A DNA stretch of 11,452 nt, taken from NCBI GenBank assembly GCA_003165855.1, contig PMXH01000143.1, positions 230 through 11,681 of the forward strand. Direction: 5' to 3'. Made by a program: the position numbers and the translations under genes. Under the pieces are notes generated by a model that ran no database searches, had not been told where the DNA came from, and worked only from the letters and a program-made list of their open reading frames with translations. Below are positions 1 to 6,288 of the stretch, in pieces (the first letter of the stretch is position 1; every line of letters begins with the position of its first letter). Origin of the DNA: Acidobacteriaceae bacterium (GTDB taxonomy: Bacteria > Acidobacteriota > Terriglobia > Terriglobales > Acidobacteriaceae).

Positions 1-682
1 TCTCGATCGTGGAGAGGATTCCGGCGTCATGCGCCATCGTGTAGTTCAGCATCACCAGCCCTACGTCAAACAGATTTAGGCGTATCGCTTCACTCAATAC
101 ATCCACGGTTGTGTGCGTCGATAGTCCGATGAACCTTGTCTTGCCATCCTTCTTCAAGCTGTGCAGCGCCTCCAGGGGCCCTTCTGCCTGGGCATCTTCT
201 ACAGAATCCACAGCGTGATGGTAAAGAATGTCGACGTAGTCCATCTGCAGCCTTTTCAAACTGGCCTCTACTCCCTCGACGAAGCGGACCTTGGCTTCGG
301 CGGCATTTTGTGAAGAGTTCCGTGACGGCTGCTTGGTCGAGATCACAACCTTGTCGCGAACGCCCATTTCTTTGATCACCTGCCCCACCATCTCTTCGTT
401 GCGTCCGTTCTGGTAGCCCGCCGCCGTATCAAAATGTCGTACGCCTAGTTCATACGCCCGCCGCAGTAATCCCGGCACGTCGGCGTTCATAACTCCCATG
501 CTGACCACGGGTAGAGACAGACCTGTTTTCCCCAGCGTGCGTTGCAATACGGGCGGGGCCGAAGTTTCGGGTGTAGGACTCGCCAACAGCAAATCCGTCC
601 GCGCTAGCACGCTCGCTGTTCCGGCCCAAAGGATCGGTTTCACGATGAAGTCCCGACGATTCCATTTTCCCTGGTTATTCAT
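1..682 (-). CDS. Tat-exported aldo/keto reductase (3' end outside window)
   Basis: The first 227 residues of an aldo/keto reductase, an NAD(P)H-dependent oxidoreductase with a TIM-barrel fold, are visible; the C-terminus runs off the window edge. The usual catalytic tetrad can be placed: Asp85 and Tyr90 in HFDTAAGYQNGR, Lys117 in VVISTK, and His156 in YVDILYHH. Residues 8-14 (NRRDFIV) followed by a hydrophobic stretch at about 15-35 form a twin-arginine signal, so the enzyme probably folds with its cofactor in the cytoplasm before export. The ATG at 682 is preceded by AGGAG with 7-base spacing. It is the last visible gene of a minus-strand run, 53 bases after the DUF6599 gene. Exported aldo/keto reductases of this kind have no well-defined substrate, so the substrate stays unknown. 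Confidence 0.9.
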   Translation of the reverse strand, partial: MNNQGKWNRRDFIVKPILWAGTASVLARTDLLLASPTPETSAPPVLQRTLGKTGLSLPVVSMGVMNADVPGLLRRAYELGVRHFDTAAGYQNGRNEEMVGQVIKEMGVRDKVVISTKQPSRNSSQNAAEAKVRFVEGVEASLKRLQMDYVDILYHHAVDSVEDAQAEGPLEALHSLKKDGKTRFIGLSTHTTVDVLSEAIRLNLFDVGLVMLNYTMAHDAGILSTIE

Positions 683-735
683 GGCTCAGCTCCTGGAAAA
701 AGATTCCACATCTCTATAAATGCTTTCGAGTTCGT

Positions 736-1662
736 TTAAGGAAGACTTCTCGCTACCGTCTTCAGAATCTCGGCCCCATTCTCCGGAGGATTCAGCAGTG
801 CGATTACATACCGCCCCTGCGTGCGCGCAATCAGGCGCCCTTCATAGCTGTTTCTTGCCCGCATTCCACCTTCTCCCAACTCGGGCGCCGAAGTACATTC
901 ACCGCTTTCCTTGAAATGCTTCGCGAGTTGTTCCGATCGCGACTTGGCGTCTTGCGCGTTGTTCGCCACCGAAACCACAAGCTTGCTCTCCTGCTTCCCC
1001 AGTGCATATGCCACGACGTATGCCGGCGCCAGGAACGCATGCCCCAGCGGATCTTTCCTCATGTATTGTTCGGAATGAGGAACCTGATGTTCTCGCGGAA
1101 GCTTTTCCAGCAGTGCCGGTAATGTCCGCGTCCCGCCGATTCGTCCGGAGAGAAGCCGCGCAAATTGATCGAGCAACCCGTCCGCGTTCGCATCGGAACC
1201 GGAAAGTTTCACGTAGTAGTGGTCCTGCAGAAAATTCAAGACTCCCTTATCCCGATATCCCTCGGCGCCGATCGAGACGAATTTATAACCAGGGGAGCGC
1301 TCCGCCGCGTAGATCCCAAATGCGTCCTCGGTCTTGTCCATCTCATAGATGTCCACGGTCAACTCTGCCGCGCCGCTCTTGAAATCCTGATGCAGCAGGT
1401 TCTTGAAGCCATAGAGGAGATAGATATCCGCTCCACCGTCGATGTGCTGATAGAGACCCTCTGGGCTATAGAAAGAGGGTGGGGCCTGCGCACCAGCGTG
1501 GCGCGGAAGAGGTTCGCGCAAGAGATTTTCAGATTGTTTCTGCGCATCCGCGGCTCCCGCGCGGGAGCCGGTAGCGCGACGTACTGAACTCTGCGCCTGT
1601 ACTATTGTTAAAGCAAGCGCCGAACAGATGAACACGCTGCTGCATCGGTTCCAAAGCTTCAT
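736..1662 (-). CDS. Exported DUF6599-family protein
   Basis: A 308-residue protein of unknown function that I assign to the DUF6599 family from its conserved core. The core runs from about residue 64 to 140 and includes LYQHIDGGADIYLLYGF, followed by a YEM..TEDAFGIYAAER segment. Residues 1-23 look like a Sec signal peptide: MKLWNR, then a hydrophobic core, with likely cleavage after VQA. A low-complexity Ala/Ser/Arg linker follows at about 24-60. The mature protein is therefore periplasmic or surface-exposed. The ATG at 1662 has GAGGAAA upstream. It lies 36 bases after the DUF362 gene and 53 before the aldo/keto reductase, in the same direction. No catalytic motif is evident. The family assignment is from memory of the motif, not a search. 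Confidence 0.85.
   Translation of the reverse strand: MKLWNRCSSVFICSALALTIVQAQSSVRRATGSRAGAADAQKQSENLLREPLPRHAGAQAPPSFYSPEGLYQHIDGGADIYLLYGFKNLLHQDFKSGAAELTVDIYEMDKTEDAFGIYAAERSPGYKFVSIGAEGYRDKGVLNFLQDHYYVKLSGSDANADGLLDQFARLLSGRIGGTRTLPALLEKLPREHQVPHSEQYMRKDPLGHAFLAPAYVVAYALGKQESKLVVSVANNAQDAKSRSEQLAKHFKESGECTSAPELGEGGMRARNSYEGRLIARTQGRYVIALLNPPENGAEILKTVARSLP
1551..1570. repeat. Perfect 20-bp palindrome inside the DUF6599 gene
   Basis: Ten bases (CGGCTCCCGC) are followed directly by their exact reverse complement. The site falls in the linker after the signal peptide, over codons about 32-37 (Gly-Ser-Arg-Ala-Gly-Ala) of the DUF6599 gene. In mRNA it could fold into a very stable GC stem near the 5' end of that gene. 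It may equally be a chance result of Gly/Ala/Arg codons. Confidence 0.6.
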
Positions 1663-1698
1663 TCTGATTTCCTCGGTCGACCGCGACGCAGATTCAGC

Positions 1699-2682
1699 TC
1701 ATAGAGTCTTGATCTGCGTCCGAACTTTTTCGAACTCGTACGTTCCCAGCCCGCGATTGGCCGCCATCCTGAGATAAGGCAGTGAGGCAACCTCGAGGTT
1801 CCAGTATGCCTTCGCCACATAAGCATCCAGGGCTACCGGATCCGTTCCCGCGACCAGCGTCTTCTTCAGCAGCACGTCTTGCAGATTGCCTCCGGTTGGA
1901 CCATTGCGGACGAGGATCCGGTAACAGTCAATGATGGTCAGAGTCGGGCGCACAAAGTCGGCAAGGTCCACGAGGCTCTCGTGGATCTTCTGGTGCAGTT
2001 GATGACGTGGCCCACCGAGCATGCCGTACCAGTTCTTCATGCCAAGCGTTGTACCAGTCAGGCTGTGATGCTTGGCAATTGGAACATTAATGACTTTGTC
2101 CACATTCAGGAATAGATCGAGCACCGGCCAAGCCCGCAGAGTTTCTCCCTGGAGATCCACTTCCTTGAACATGGCCGGATCAGGAAGTACAACTTCAGCG
2201 CCTACGCGCTGGGCCGCTTCGGCGATGCCGGATCGCTGAAAACAGCGGCGTGGATCGTTGCAGCTCACGTCGGTGACAATGACTCGCTTGGCCCCGGCGT
2301 TCGAGCACTGGCGGACGATTTCGGCCACCACGTCGGGATTGGTATTGGCCGCCTGCTCGGGAGTGCGATCCCAGCCGATGTTCGGTTTCACCAGCACGAT
2401 GTCTCCGCGCGCAATGAAGCGGCGAATTCCCCCCAACTCTTCGATTGCCTCACGCGCCAGTTGCGCGGGATCGTCGCCGGTGATGATCGCCATCTCCGGG
2501 AGCTTCAGATCAGCTGCTATGGTGTGGCCGCGCTTTGCGGCCATTGCCAGCGCAGGCTCGGGACGCCAGCTATGTTCACTCAGCCAAAGCCCTAGCCCGG
2601 CCGCACCGGCCCCGGCTCCAGCCACTCGCAGCAGCTTGATCAACGCGTCACGACGGCTCAAATGGATCAGGTCGGATTGCAT
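1699..2682 (-). CDS. Tat-exported DUF362 domain protein
   Basis: A 327-residue protein whose body is a DUF362 domain. Recognisable segments are GDIVLVKPNIGWDR (93-106), VINVPIAKHHSLTGTTLGMKN (198-217) and AGTDPVALDAY (278-288). The N-terminus carries a twin-arginine signal, LSRRDALIKLL (8-18), with a Gly/Ala-rich hydrophobic stretch up to about residue 34, so it is predicted to be translocated folded. Some DUF362 proteins carry a ferredoxin domain; this one does not, and its only close cysteines are Cys141 and Cys147 in SCNDPRRC. The biochemical role of DUF362 is not well established, though it often occurs with iron-sulfur proteins, as here. The ATG at 2682 has GGAG spaced about 6 bases. It lies 61 bases after the polyferredoxin gene. 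Confidence 0.9.
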   Translation of the reverse strand: MQSDLIHLSRRDALIKLLRVAGAGAGAAGLGLWLSEHSWRPEPALAMAAKRGHTIAADLKLPEMAIITGDDPAQLAREAIEELGGIRRFIARGDIVLVKPNIGWDRTPEQAANTNPDVVAEIVRQCSNAGAKRVIVTDVSCNDPRRCFQRSGIAEAAQRVGAEVVLPDPAMFKEVDLQGETLRAWPVLDLFLNVDKVINVPIAKHHSLTGTTLGMKNWYGMLGGPRHQLHQKIHESLVDLADFVRPTLTIIDCYRILVRNGPTGGNLQDVLLKKTLVAGTDPVALDAYVAKAYWNLEVASLPYLRMAANRGLGTYEFEKVRTQIKTL

Positions 2683-2743
2683 GAAAACTCCGTGTCAACG
2701 ATCCAAATTTCTGTCAGCCAGTACCTAAGAGTCCTATGAACTC

Positions 2744-4417
2744 TCATCCCTTCCTCCGATTCAACAGGATCTGATTGGTGCGGGACCGGCTTTCGCCCAC
2801 ACTCGTCACGTACACCGCCGGCCTATCCTGAACGGGACAAGCGTATTCACATGCGCCACATCCGACACAGCGGGACGGATCGAGATAAGGCTGCTTCACT
2901 TGCTTCGAGTTGCCCGCTGCATCGATCAGATCCACCGTTTGAAGGTGTATTGCCTTGGGCGACGTGGGGCACCATTCTTCGCACACAATGCACTCCGTCG
3001 CCATCGCCCAAGGCAGGCATCGGCCACGATCGTAAAAAGCGGTCCCTAGACGAAACGTCTTGTCGGCGTGGGCCACATCCCCGGACCAGCCCTTCTCTTT
3101 TTCCGTGATCTCCCAGATGGCTCCGGTAGGGCAGACCTGCGAACACAGCACGCAACTGCTTTCGCAATAACCGATTCGCGGTACCAGAACGGGCGTCCAG
3201 AGGCCTTCGATCCCAGCTTCTGAAAAAGCGGGATGCAAGGCGTTGTTCGGACAGACCTTCATACACTCGCCGCAGCGAATGCAGCGGGCGAGGAAGTACT
3301 GTTCATCGAGCGCTCCGGGGGGGCGCAGCAGGCGTTCGTTGCGTTCTGTGGCAAACCCAGGAGTGCTTCGCATGAGCGGAACCACGGCCGCACCCGCAGC
3401 CAGGCCGGTCAAGACTTTCCGTCGCTGGAGGCTCGTACCCACTGTTTTCTGTCCGGGGAAAAACTGGAATCGCAACCCGTGCTCCGGACACTCATCTACG
3501 CAGTTCATGCACAGATGGCACTCGGGCTGATGCCAGGGCACGCCACCGACCGGATCGTCACCGCCCTGGCAGCGTAGAAGGCAGCGGTTGCAATCGTTGC
3601 AATGCTCCGGATTCTTGACCAGGCCAAGGACGGACCAGCGCGATACGACGCCCAGCAACGCACCCAGCGGACACAGTGCGCGGCACCAGAAGCGGGTGAT
3701 GCGAAAATTCAATGCCACAAGGAAGACAAAAATCAGGCCCAGCCATATCCCCAGACGGAAGTGGGGTTGTTTGAAGCTCAACAGCAGCGCACCCAAGATA
3801 AAGTGCAATATGCTGCCGAGTGTCTGAACGGACGCATAGCGACTGCGCTCGAGTACGCCCAAGGCCGCTTGCAGGCTGTAGTTCGTTGCCGGCAGAATCG
3901 ACAAACCGACGGAGCGTACCAACAGAGAGAACGGATCCAGCCAGCCGACGATGCCGGTGCCGAAAACGGCCGCGACTAGAGAGGCGATGAGTAAATAATA
4001 TTTGGTCGTCTGCCAACGCTTGTAGCGATTCGAGTCAATGAGTTGTTTGCCACGTTTGCTCTCAGATTTGAAGCTGCTGAAAAAATGATGAATGGAACCG
4101 AGAGGGCAAATCCATCCACAGAAAAAGCGCCCCAGGAACATGGTAGGGATCAAAACCACCAGGCTCCACAACAAGCCACGGTAGAGCGAATGGCTGGACA
4201 GTGCGTTCGAGATCGCCACCAGCGGATCAAACTGGAAGAAAAGCGAAACGGGGTAGGCAAGACGGGTCTCGCTGGCTGAAGCCGTCAGCGAGCCTCGGAA
4301 CTCGGTGCGCAACAGAAGAAACAGAAACAGAAAGAAGAAAACAATTTGCGAGAGAGTCCGCAACTTGGTTGGTTTCGGAAAACGCAACACTACACCTCTT
4401 GTGTCTGGCCTGTGCAT
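2744..4417 (-). CDS. Membrane polyferredoxin, NapH-NapG-like fusion
   Basis: A membrane iron-sulfur protein of up to 557 residues, predicted to pass electrons between the quinone pool and an exported partner. The N-terminal half resembles NapH/Fer4_5 proteins. It has transmembrane segments at about 22-37, 82-97, 138-160, 199-214 and 221-238, and the paired motifs CGWICPLG (100-107) and CRALCPLG (245-252). Two 4Fe-4S clusters follow (C273/276/279/283 and C300/303/306/310). QRRKVLTGLAAGAAVVPLM (331-349) then looks like a Tat signal in mid-protein. The NapG-like C-terminal part has four more Cys groups (C379-389, C418-429, C467-483, C517-527). The most upstream ATG (4417) lacks a ribosome site. 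AAGAGGT at 4400-4394 better supports TTG at 4387 or GTG at 4390. It is first in the operon and no catalytic subunit is adjacent, so its partner is unknown. Confidence 0.88.
   Translation of the reverse strand: MHRPDTRGVVLRFPKPTKLRTLSQIVFFFLFLFLLLRTEFRGSLTASASETRLAYPVSLFFQFDPLVAISNALSSHSLYRGLLWSLVVLIPTMFLGRFFCGWICPLGSIHHFFSSFKSESKRGKQLIDSNRYKRWQTTKYYLLIASLVAAVFGTGIVGWLDPFSLLVRSVGLSILPATNYSLQAALGVLERSRYASVQTLGSILHFILGALLLSFKQPHFRLGIWLGLIFVFLVALNFRITRFWCRALCPLGALLGVVSRWSVLGLVKNPEHCNDCNRCLLRCQGGDDPVGGVPWHQPECHLCMNCVDECPEHGLRFQFFPGQKTVGTSLQRRKVLTGLAAGAAVVPLMRSTPGFATERNERLLRPPGALDEQYFLARCIRCGECMKVCPNNALHPAFSEAGIEGLWTPVLVPRIGYCESSCVLCSQVCPTGAIWEITEKEKGWSGDVAHADKTFRLGTAFYDRGRCLPWAMATECIVCEEWCPTSPKAIHLQTVDLIDAAGNSKQVKQPYLDPSRCVGCGACEYACPVQDRPAVYVTSVGESRSRTNQILLNRRKG
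4394..4400 (-). promoter_or_regulatory. Ribosome-binding site favouring a later start for the polyferredoxin gene
   Basis: The minus strand reads AAGAGGT here, inside the longest version of the polyferredoxin reading frame. It is 7 bases before a TTG codon (4387-4385) and 4 bases before a GTG codon (4390-4388). No purine-rich site precedes the ATG at 4417. This makes TTG or GTG the likelier start and shortens the protein by 9 or 10 residues, without touching any membrane segment. Confidence 0.5.
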
Positions 4418-4454
4418 CGAATCGCGAAACTGGCGCTGGCGAGGTTACAAGCCT

Positions 4455-4460
4455 ATTCTT
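4455..4460 (-). promoter_or_regulatory. Possible -10 element of the redox operon
   Basis: The minus strand reads AAGAAT, matching TATAAT at four of six positions. If a Crp/Fnr-type activator bound at 4482-4497 in the class II arrangement (centre at -41.5), transcription would start near 4448. These bases would then fall at -12 to -7. The match is weak alone; the spacing is what makes it worth noting. Confidence 0.3.
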
Positions 4461-4481
4461 CATTCCTTGCGGCCATGTTTC

Positions 4482-4497
4482 TGTGACTCGAATCACA
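4482..4497. promoter_or_regulatory. Crp/Fnr-family-type operator palindrome
   Basis: TGTGA, six bases, then TCACA: a perfect match to the two half-sites of the classical CRP consensus. It lies 64 bases before the longest start of the polyferredoxin gene and has no coding role of its own. Crp/Fnr-family regulators often control redox and respiratory genes, so a link to the downstream operon is reasonable. The regulator is not in this window, and half-site preference in this organism is unknown. Confidence 0.5.
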
Positions 4498-4799
4498 TCT
4501 CGTCGTGTGCTCCGCGTGCCGTCGAACTAAGGATATTCTGCCCCGGTAGCATCGTATGGAACTGCTGAACTGTAGTTCGGCGGATCCCAGGCGTGGCGCA
4601 CACAAACACCGCTGCAGGAAAGTAACGCGCAAAGGTGGCAGCCGATGCTCGTACACCCCGTCGCGCATCAGGCCTTGCTTACATCTATTACAACGGCGCA
4701 GGTGGGACCGGAGCGAGTCTATCTTTTGGTGTCGCAAGGGGGCTGACCAGGGTGACGTAAAAGCTAAGCACGCCCTATTTGTGAACAAATTTCTCATCT

Positions 4800-5288
4800 T
4801 CAGTGCTGCACGGCGAGCCTGCGCTCGTAGTCGTGAAGCTGCTTGAGCGGAGGAAAGTCTGGGTCCGCATCCTTCCAGACATCGAATCCTCTCATCTCCA
4901 ATTCTTCAGCTTTTTCAAGTCGTTTGAGTTGGTTTCGCACAGACGTGACTTGAGGGATTCTCATTTCAAGGGAATGACGGTAGGATCTCCCGCCGGCTGC
5001 AGCGTCATCTTCCCCGGACTCGAAGTGCCATTCGGCGAACGTCCGCCCGTCCTTTCTCGAATAGAAAAGTCGACCGGCGCAACATTTCTTGACCACCACC
5101 GGGTCGGTTCCGTTCTCGACAATGAAAGCCGCAAGGGCAGCGAACTTATCGAGGCGAAGTTCTCCGACCTTGATCAGTCCTTCGTCATTCGGATTCCACC
5201 CTTCGTTTCACGCAGCCCGAGCGGAATCAAACAACTTCTTGACTTGAGCCCAGTATTTTCGCGAAACGGAGGCCTCCCATGCCCGCAC
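4800..5288 (-). pseudogene. Unknown protein gene interrupted by an in-frame TGA
   Basis: A minus-strand frame runs about 160 codons from a GTG at 5288, which has AGGTGG about 8 bases upstream, to a TAA at 4800. It is broken once by TGA at 5208-5210 (codon 27). Before the stop it reads WEASVSRKYWAQVKKLF; after it come NEGWNPNDEGLIKVGELRLD and a Lys/Glu-rich, probably helical C-terminus (NQLKRLEKAEELEMRGFDVW). Composition on both sides looks protein-like, and no ATG or ribosome site restarts translation soon after the stop; the first in-frame GTG codons come about 35 codons later. One nonsense change, for example CGA to TGA, would explain it. I do not recognise the family. A plus-strand frame covers the same bases in exact complementary register but has the Ser/Pro/Arg-rich look of an antisense shadow. 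Confidence 0.5.
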
Positions 5289-5452
5289 CGAAGTAACCAC
5301 CTAAGTGACCCGACACACAGCGCGATCGATAAATAACTACGAGTATTAGATCAACCGACAACTGCGGTGGGTCTCACGACTAAGGCAAACGCGCACAACT
5401 CTCAGAGAGGTGCGTGACTCGTCTGATCGAAGACTAACGCAAATCGAGAATC

Positions 5453-5469
5453 GTGTTCATCAAGAACAC
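5453..5469 (+). promoter_or_regulatory. Small inverted repeat just before a ribosome-binding site
   Basis: GTGTTC, five bases (ATCAA), then GAACAC form a perfect 6-bp stem. It ends one base before AGAAGGAG, the ribosome site of the first small gene. It could be an operator or an mRNA hairpin affecting initiation. No clear -35/-10 pair was found upstream. Confidence 0.35.
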
Positions 5470-5482
5470 CAGAAGGAGATGT

Positions 5483-5644
5483 ATGGCGACCATCGAAACA
5501 CGGAAAGATACGCGAAAGAACAATAGCAGAAAGCATTCACGTGAGCACGAAGAGTGGATCGGCGCCAAGAAGGTTGGCAGATCCAAGCAGATGTGGGTGT
5601 CGGACAGCAAGACCATCGGCGGCGGCAAGTGGGTGAGCGCGTAA
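5483..5644 (+). CDS. Small basic protein of unknown function (53 aa)
   Basis: This short gene has an excellent ribosome site: AGAAGGAG ends 4 bases before the ATG at 5483. The product is 53 residues and very polar. It has 13 Lys/Arg, seven of them within residues 7-20, and a Gly-rich tail (SKTIGGGKWVSA). There is no signal peptide or membrane segment, so it is probably cytosolic; the basic N-terminus could contact nucleic acid. Its TAA shares a base with the next gene's ATG, so the two are almost certainly co-translated. An upstream ATG at 5453 is in frame but lies in the inverted repeat and has no ribosome site. I do not recognise the family; tiny paired genes like this are common in phage-derived or other accessory DNA. 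Confidence 0.65.
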   Translation: MATIETRKDTRKNNSRKHSREHEEWIGAKKVGRSKQMWVSDSKTIGGGKWVSA

Positions 5645-5844
5645 TGGAACAAGTCATGCAAGTCGAACTAAGAACTGACGCTACGCACACGTTGACGTGG
5701 CTCGACGTTGCTTTGAAACCGAAACCGGGCATGGTTCTTGTCTGCAAAGGCGATCCCCGCCCGTGGACCGTCGTGCATGCATACGCCCTCACGGCGCATG
5801 AAATGAGAGACAACAACATAGGCTGGAAGGTTGGTGGTCTGTAA
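5644..5844 (+). CDS. Small protein of unknown function (66 aa), coupled to the preceding gene
   Basis: The ATG at 5644 overlaps the stop of the 53-residue gene (TAATG), a classic translational-coupling junction. The 66-residue product has a hydrophobic core typical of a small beta-rich fold. WLDVALKPKPGMVLVCKGD (19-37) is followed by RPWTVVHAY and it ends NNIGWKVGGL. It has no signal peptide and one cysteine. The layout (Trp, Lys-Pro-Gly, a short beta strand, then RPWTVV and a terminal W-x-V-G-G-L) reminds me of small proteins seen in phages and mobile regions, but I cannot name a family. Nothing follows on this strand except the hairpin at 5948-5978. Confidence 0.65.
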   Translation: MEQVMQVELRTDATHTLTWLDVALKPKPGMVLVCKGDPRPWTVVHAYALTAHEMRDNNIGWKVGGL

Positions 5845-6288
5845 CGGTCGGGCGATAATGCTCCCATTCTCAGCCCCAGTCCCCTGCCGTTTCCCTTGGT
5901 CGCAAGGAATGAGCACCCAGTAAGCAGCGAGTTTCAGCAATAATTAAGGGCGTCCAGACAAGCTATTTCTGGACGCCCGCAAACCTTAGGGAGCGTCAAA
6001 AGACTCTCCTAGAGGCAACTTAGATCAACTCCTTGCGGCGCGCAAGATTCCCGTTGTACCCCAAACCACGTTACTTTGATGATCCCGGTTGCCACAGGAC
6101 AGCCTAGTTTATCGTCGGCTGCTTTGGCACCACGGTGATGCGCTGTGTGCCGCGGCTACGAGAGCGTCGAGCGCGGGTCTGCATGCAGGGACCGCAATCA
6201 ATCGTCTTTTCGAGGGTCCGCCGTTGCATTTCGATTACTTCGTGCTCCAATTTCTCCGCATCGGCGTAATGCGGACTGTCTGTGGAAT
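5845..6288. other. Intergenic stretch beyond rhaT with no firm gene
   Basis: Apart from the 5948-5978 hairpin there is a small stem at 6032-6046 (CTTGCG, GCG, CGCAAG). There is also a minus-strand frame at 6104-6229 (41 residues from ATG) containing a CxxC (DCGPCM) and an Arg-rich stretch. That frame extends upstream without a stop into the end of rhaT, reading DAEKLEHEVIEMQRR before the internal ATG, but no ribosome site marks a start. I treat it as undecided. No RNA gene is recognised. Confidence 0.4.
5948..5978. terminator. Strong hairpin, probable bidirectional terminator
   Basis: GGGCGTCCAGA, a 9-base loop, then TCTGGACGCCC: an 11-bp perfect stem. It lies about 100 bases after the small plus-strand genes and about 310 bases beyond the end of rhaT on the minus strand, so transcription converges on it. 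On the minus strand the stem is followed by TTAATTATT, a partial T-run as in an intrinsic terminator. On the plus strand the 3' flank (GCAAACC) is not T-rich. Confidence 0.6.

Larger units (their letters stand above)
4418..4799. other. Intergenic stretch with promoter region and no convincing gene
   Basis: The left end holds the Crp-like site and probable promoter of the redox operon. The rest has no recognisable gene. A 33-codon plus-strand frame at 4645-4746 starts at an ATG with AAAGGTGG about 6 bases upstream. Another frame, ending at a TAA near 4760, reads GLAYIYYNGAGGTGASLSFG. Neither resembles a family I know and they overlap in different frames, so at most one is real. No tRNA or repeat is seen. 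Confidence 0.5.

Noticed and set aside
4645..4746. 33-codon plus-strand frame with a ribosome-like site
   Set aside because: Very short, no recognisable features, and a second frame over the same bases looks equally protein-like.
5208..5210. TGA as a selenocysteine codon
   Set aside because: The surrounding residues (ARAA-stop-NEGW) do not resemble a redox active site, and no convincing SECIS-like hairpin was seen just downstream. A nonsense mutation is simpler.
4803..5336. Plus-strand open frame of 177 codons starting at GTG
   Set aside because: It is the exact complementary register of the minus-strand broken gene, has no ribosome site, and its product is Ser/Pro/Arg/Phe-rich as expected of an antisense shadow. 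It remains the main alternative if the minus-strand reading proves wrong.
6032..6046. 6-bp stem with 3-base loop
   Set aside because: Too short, without a T-run on either side; common by chance in sequence of this GC content.
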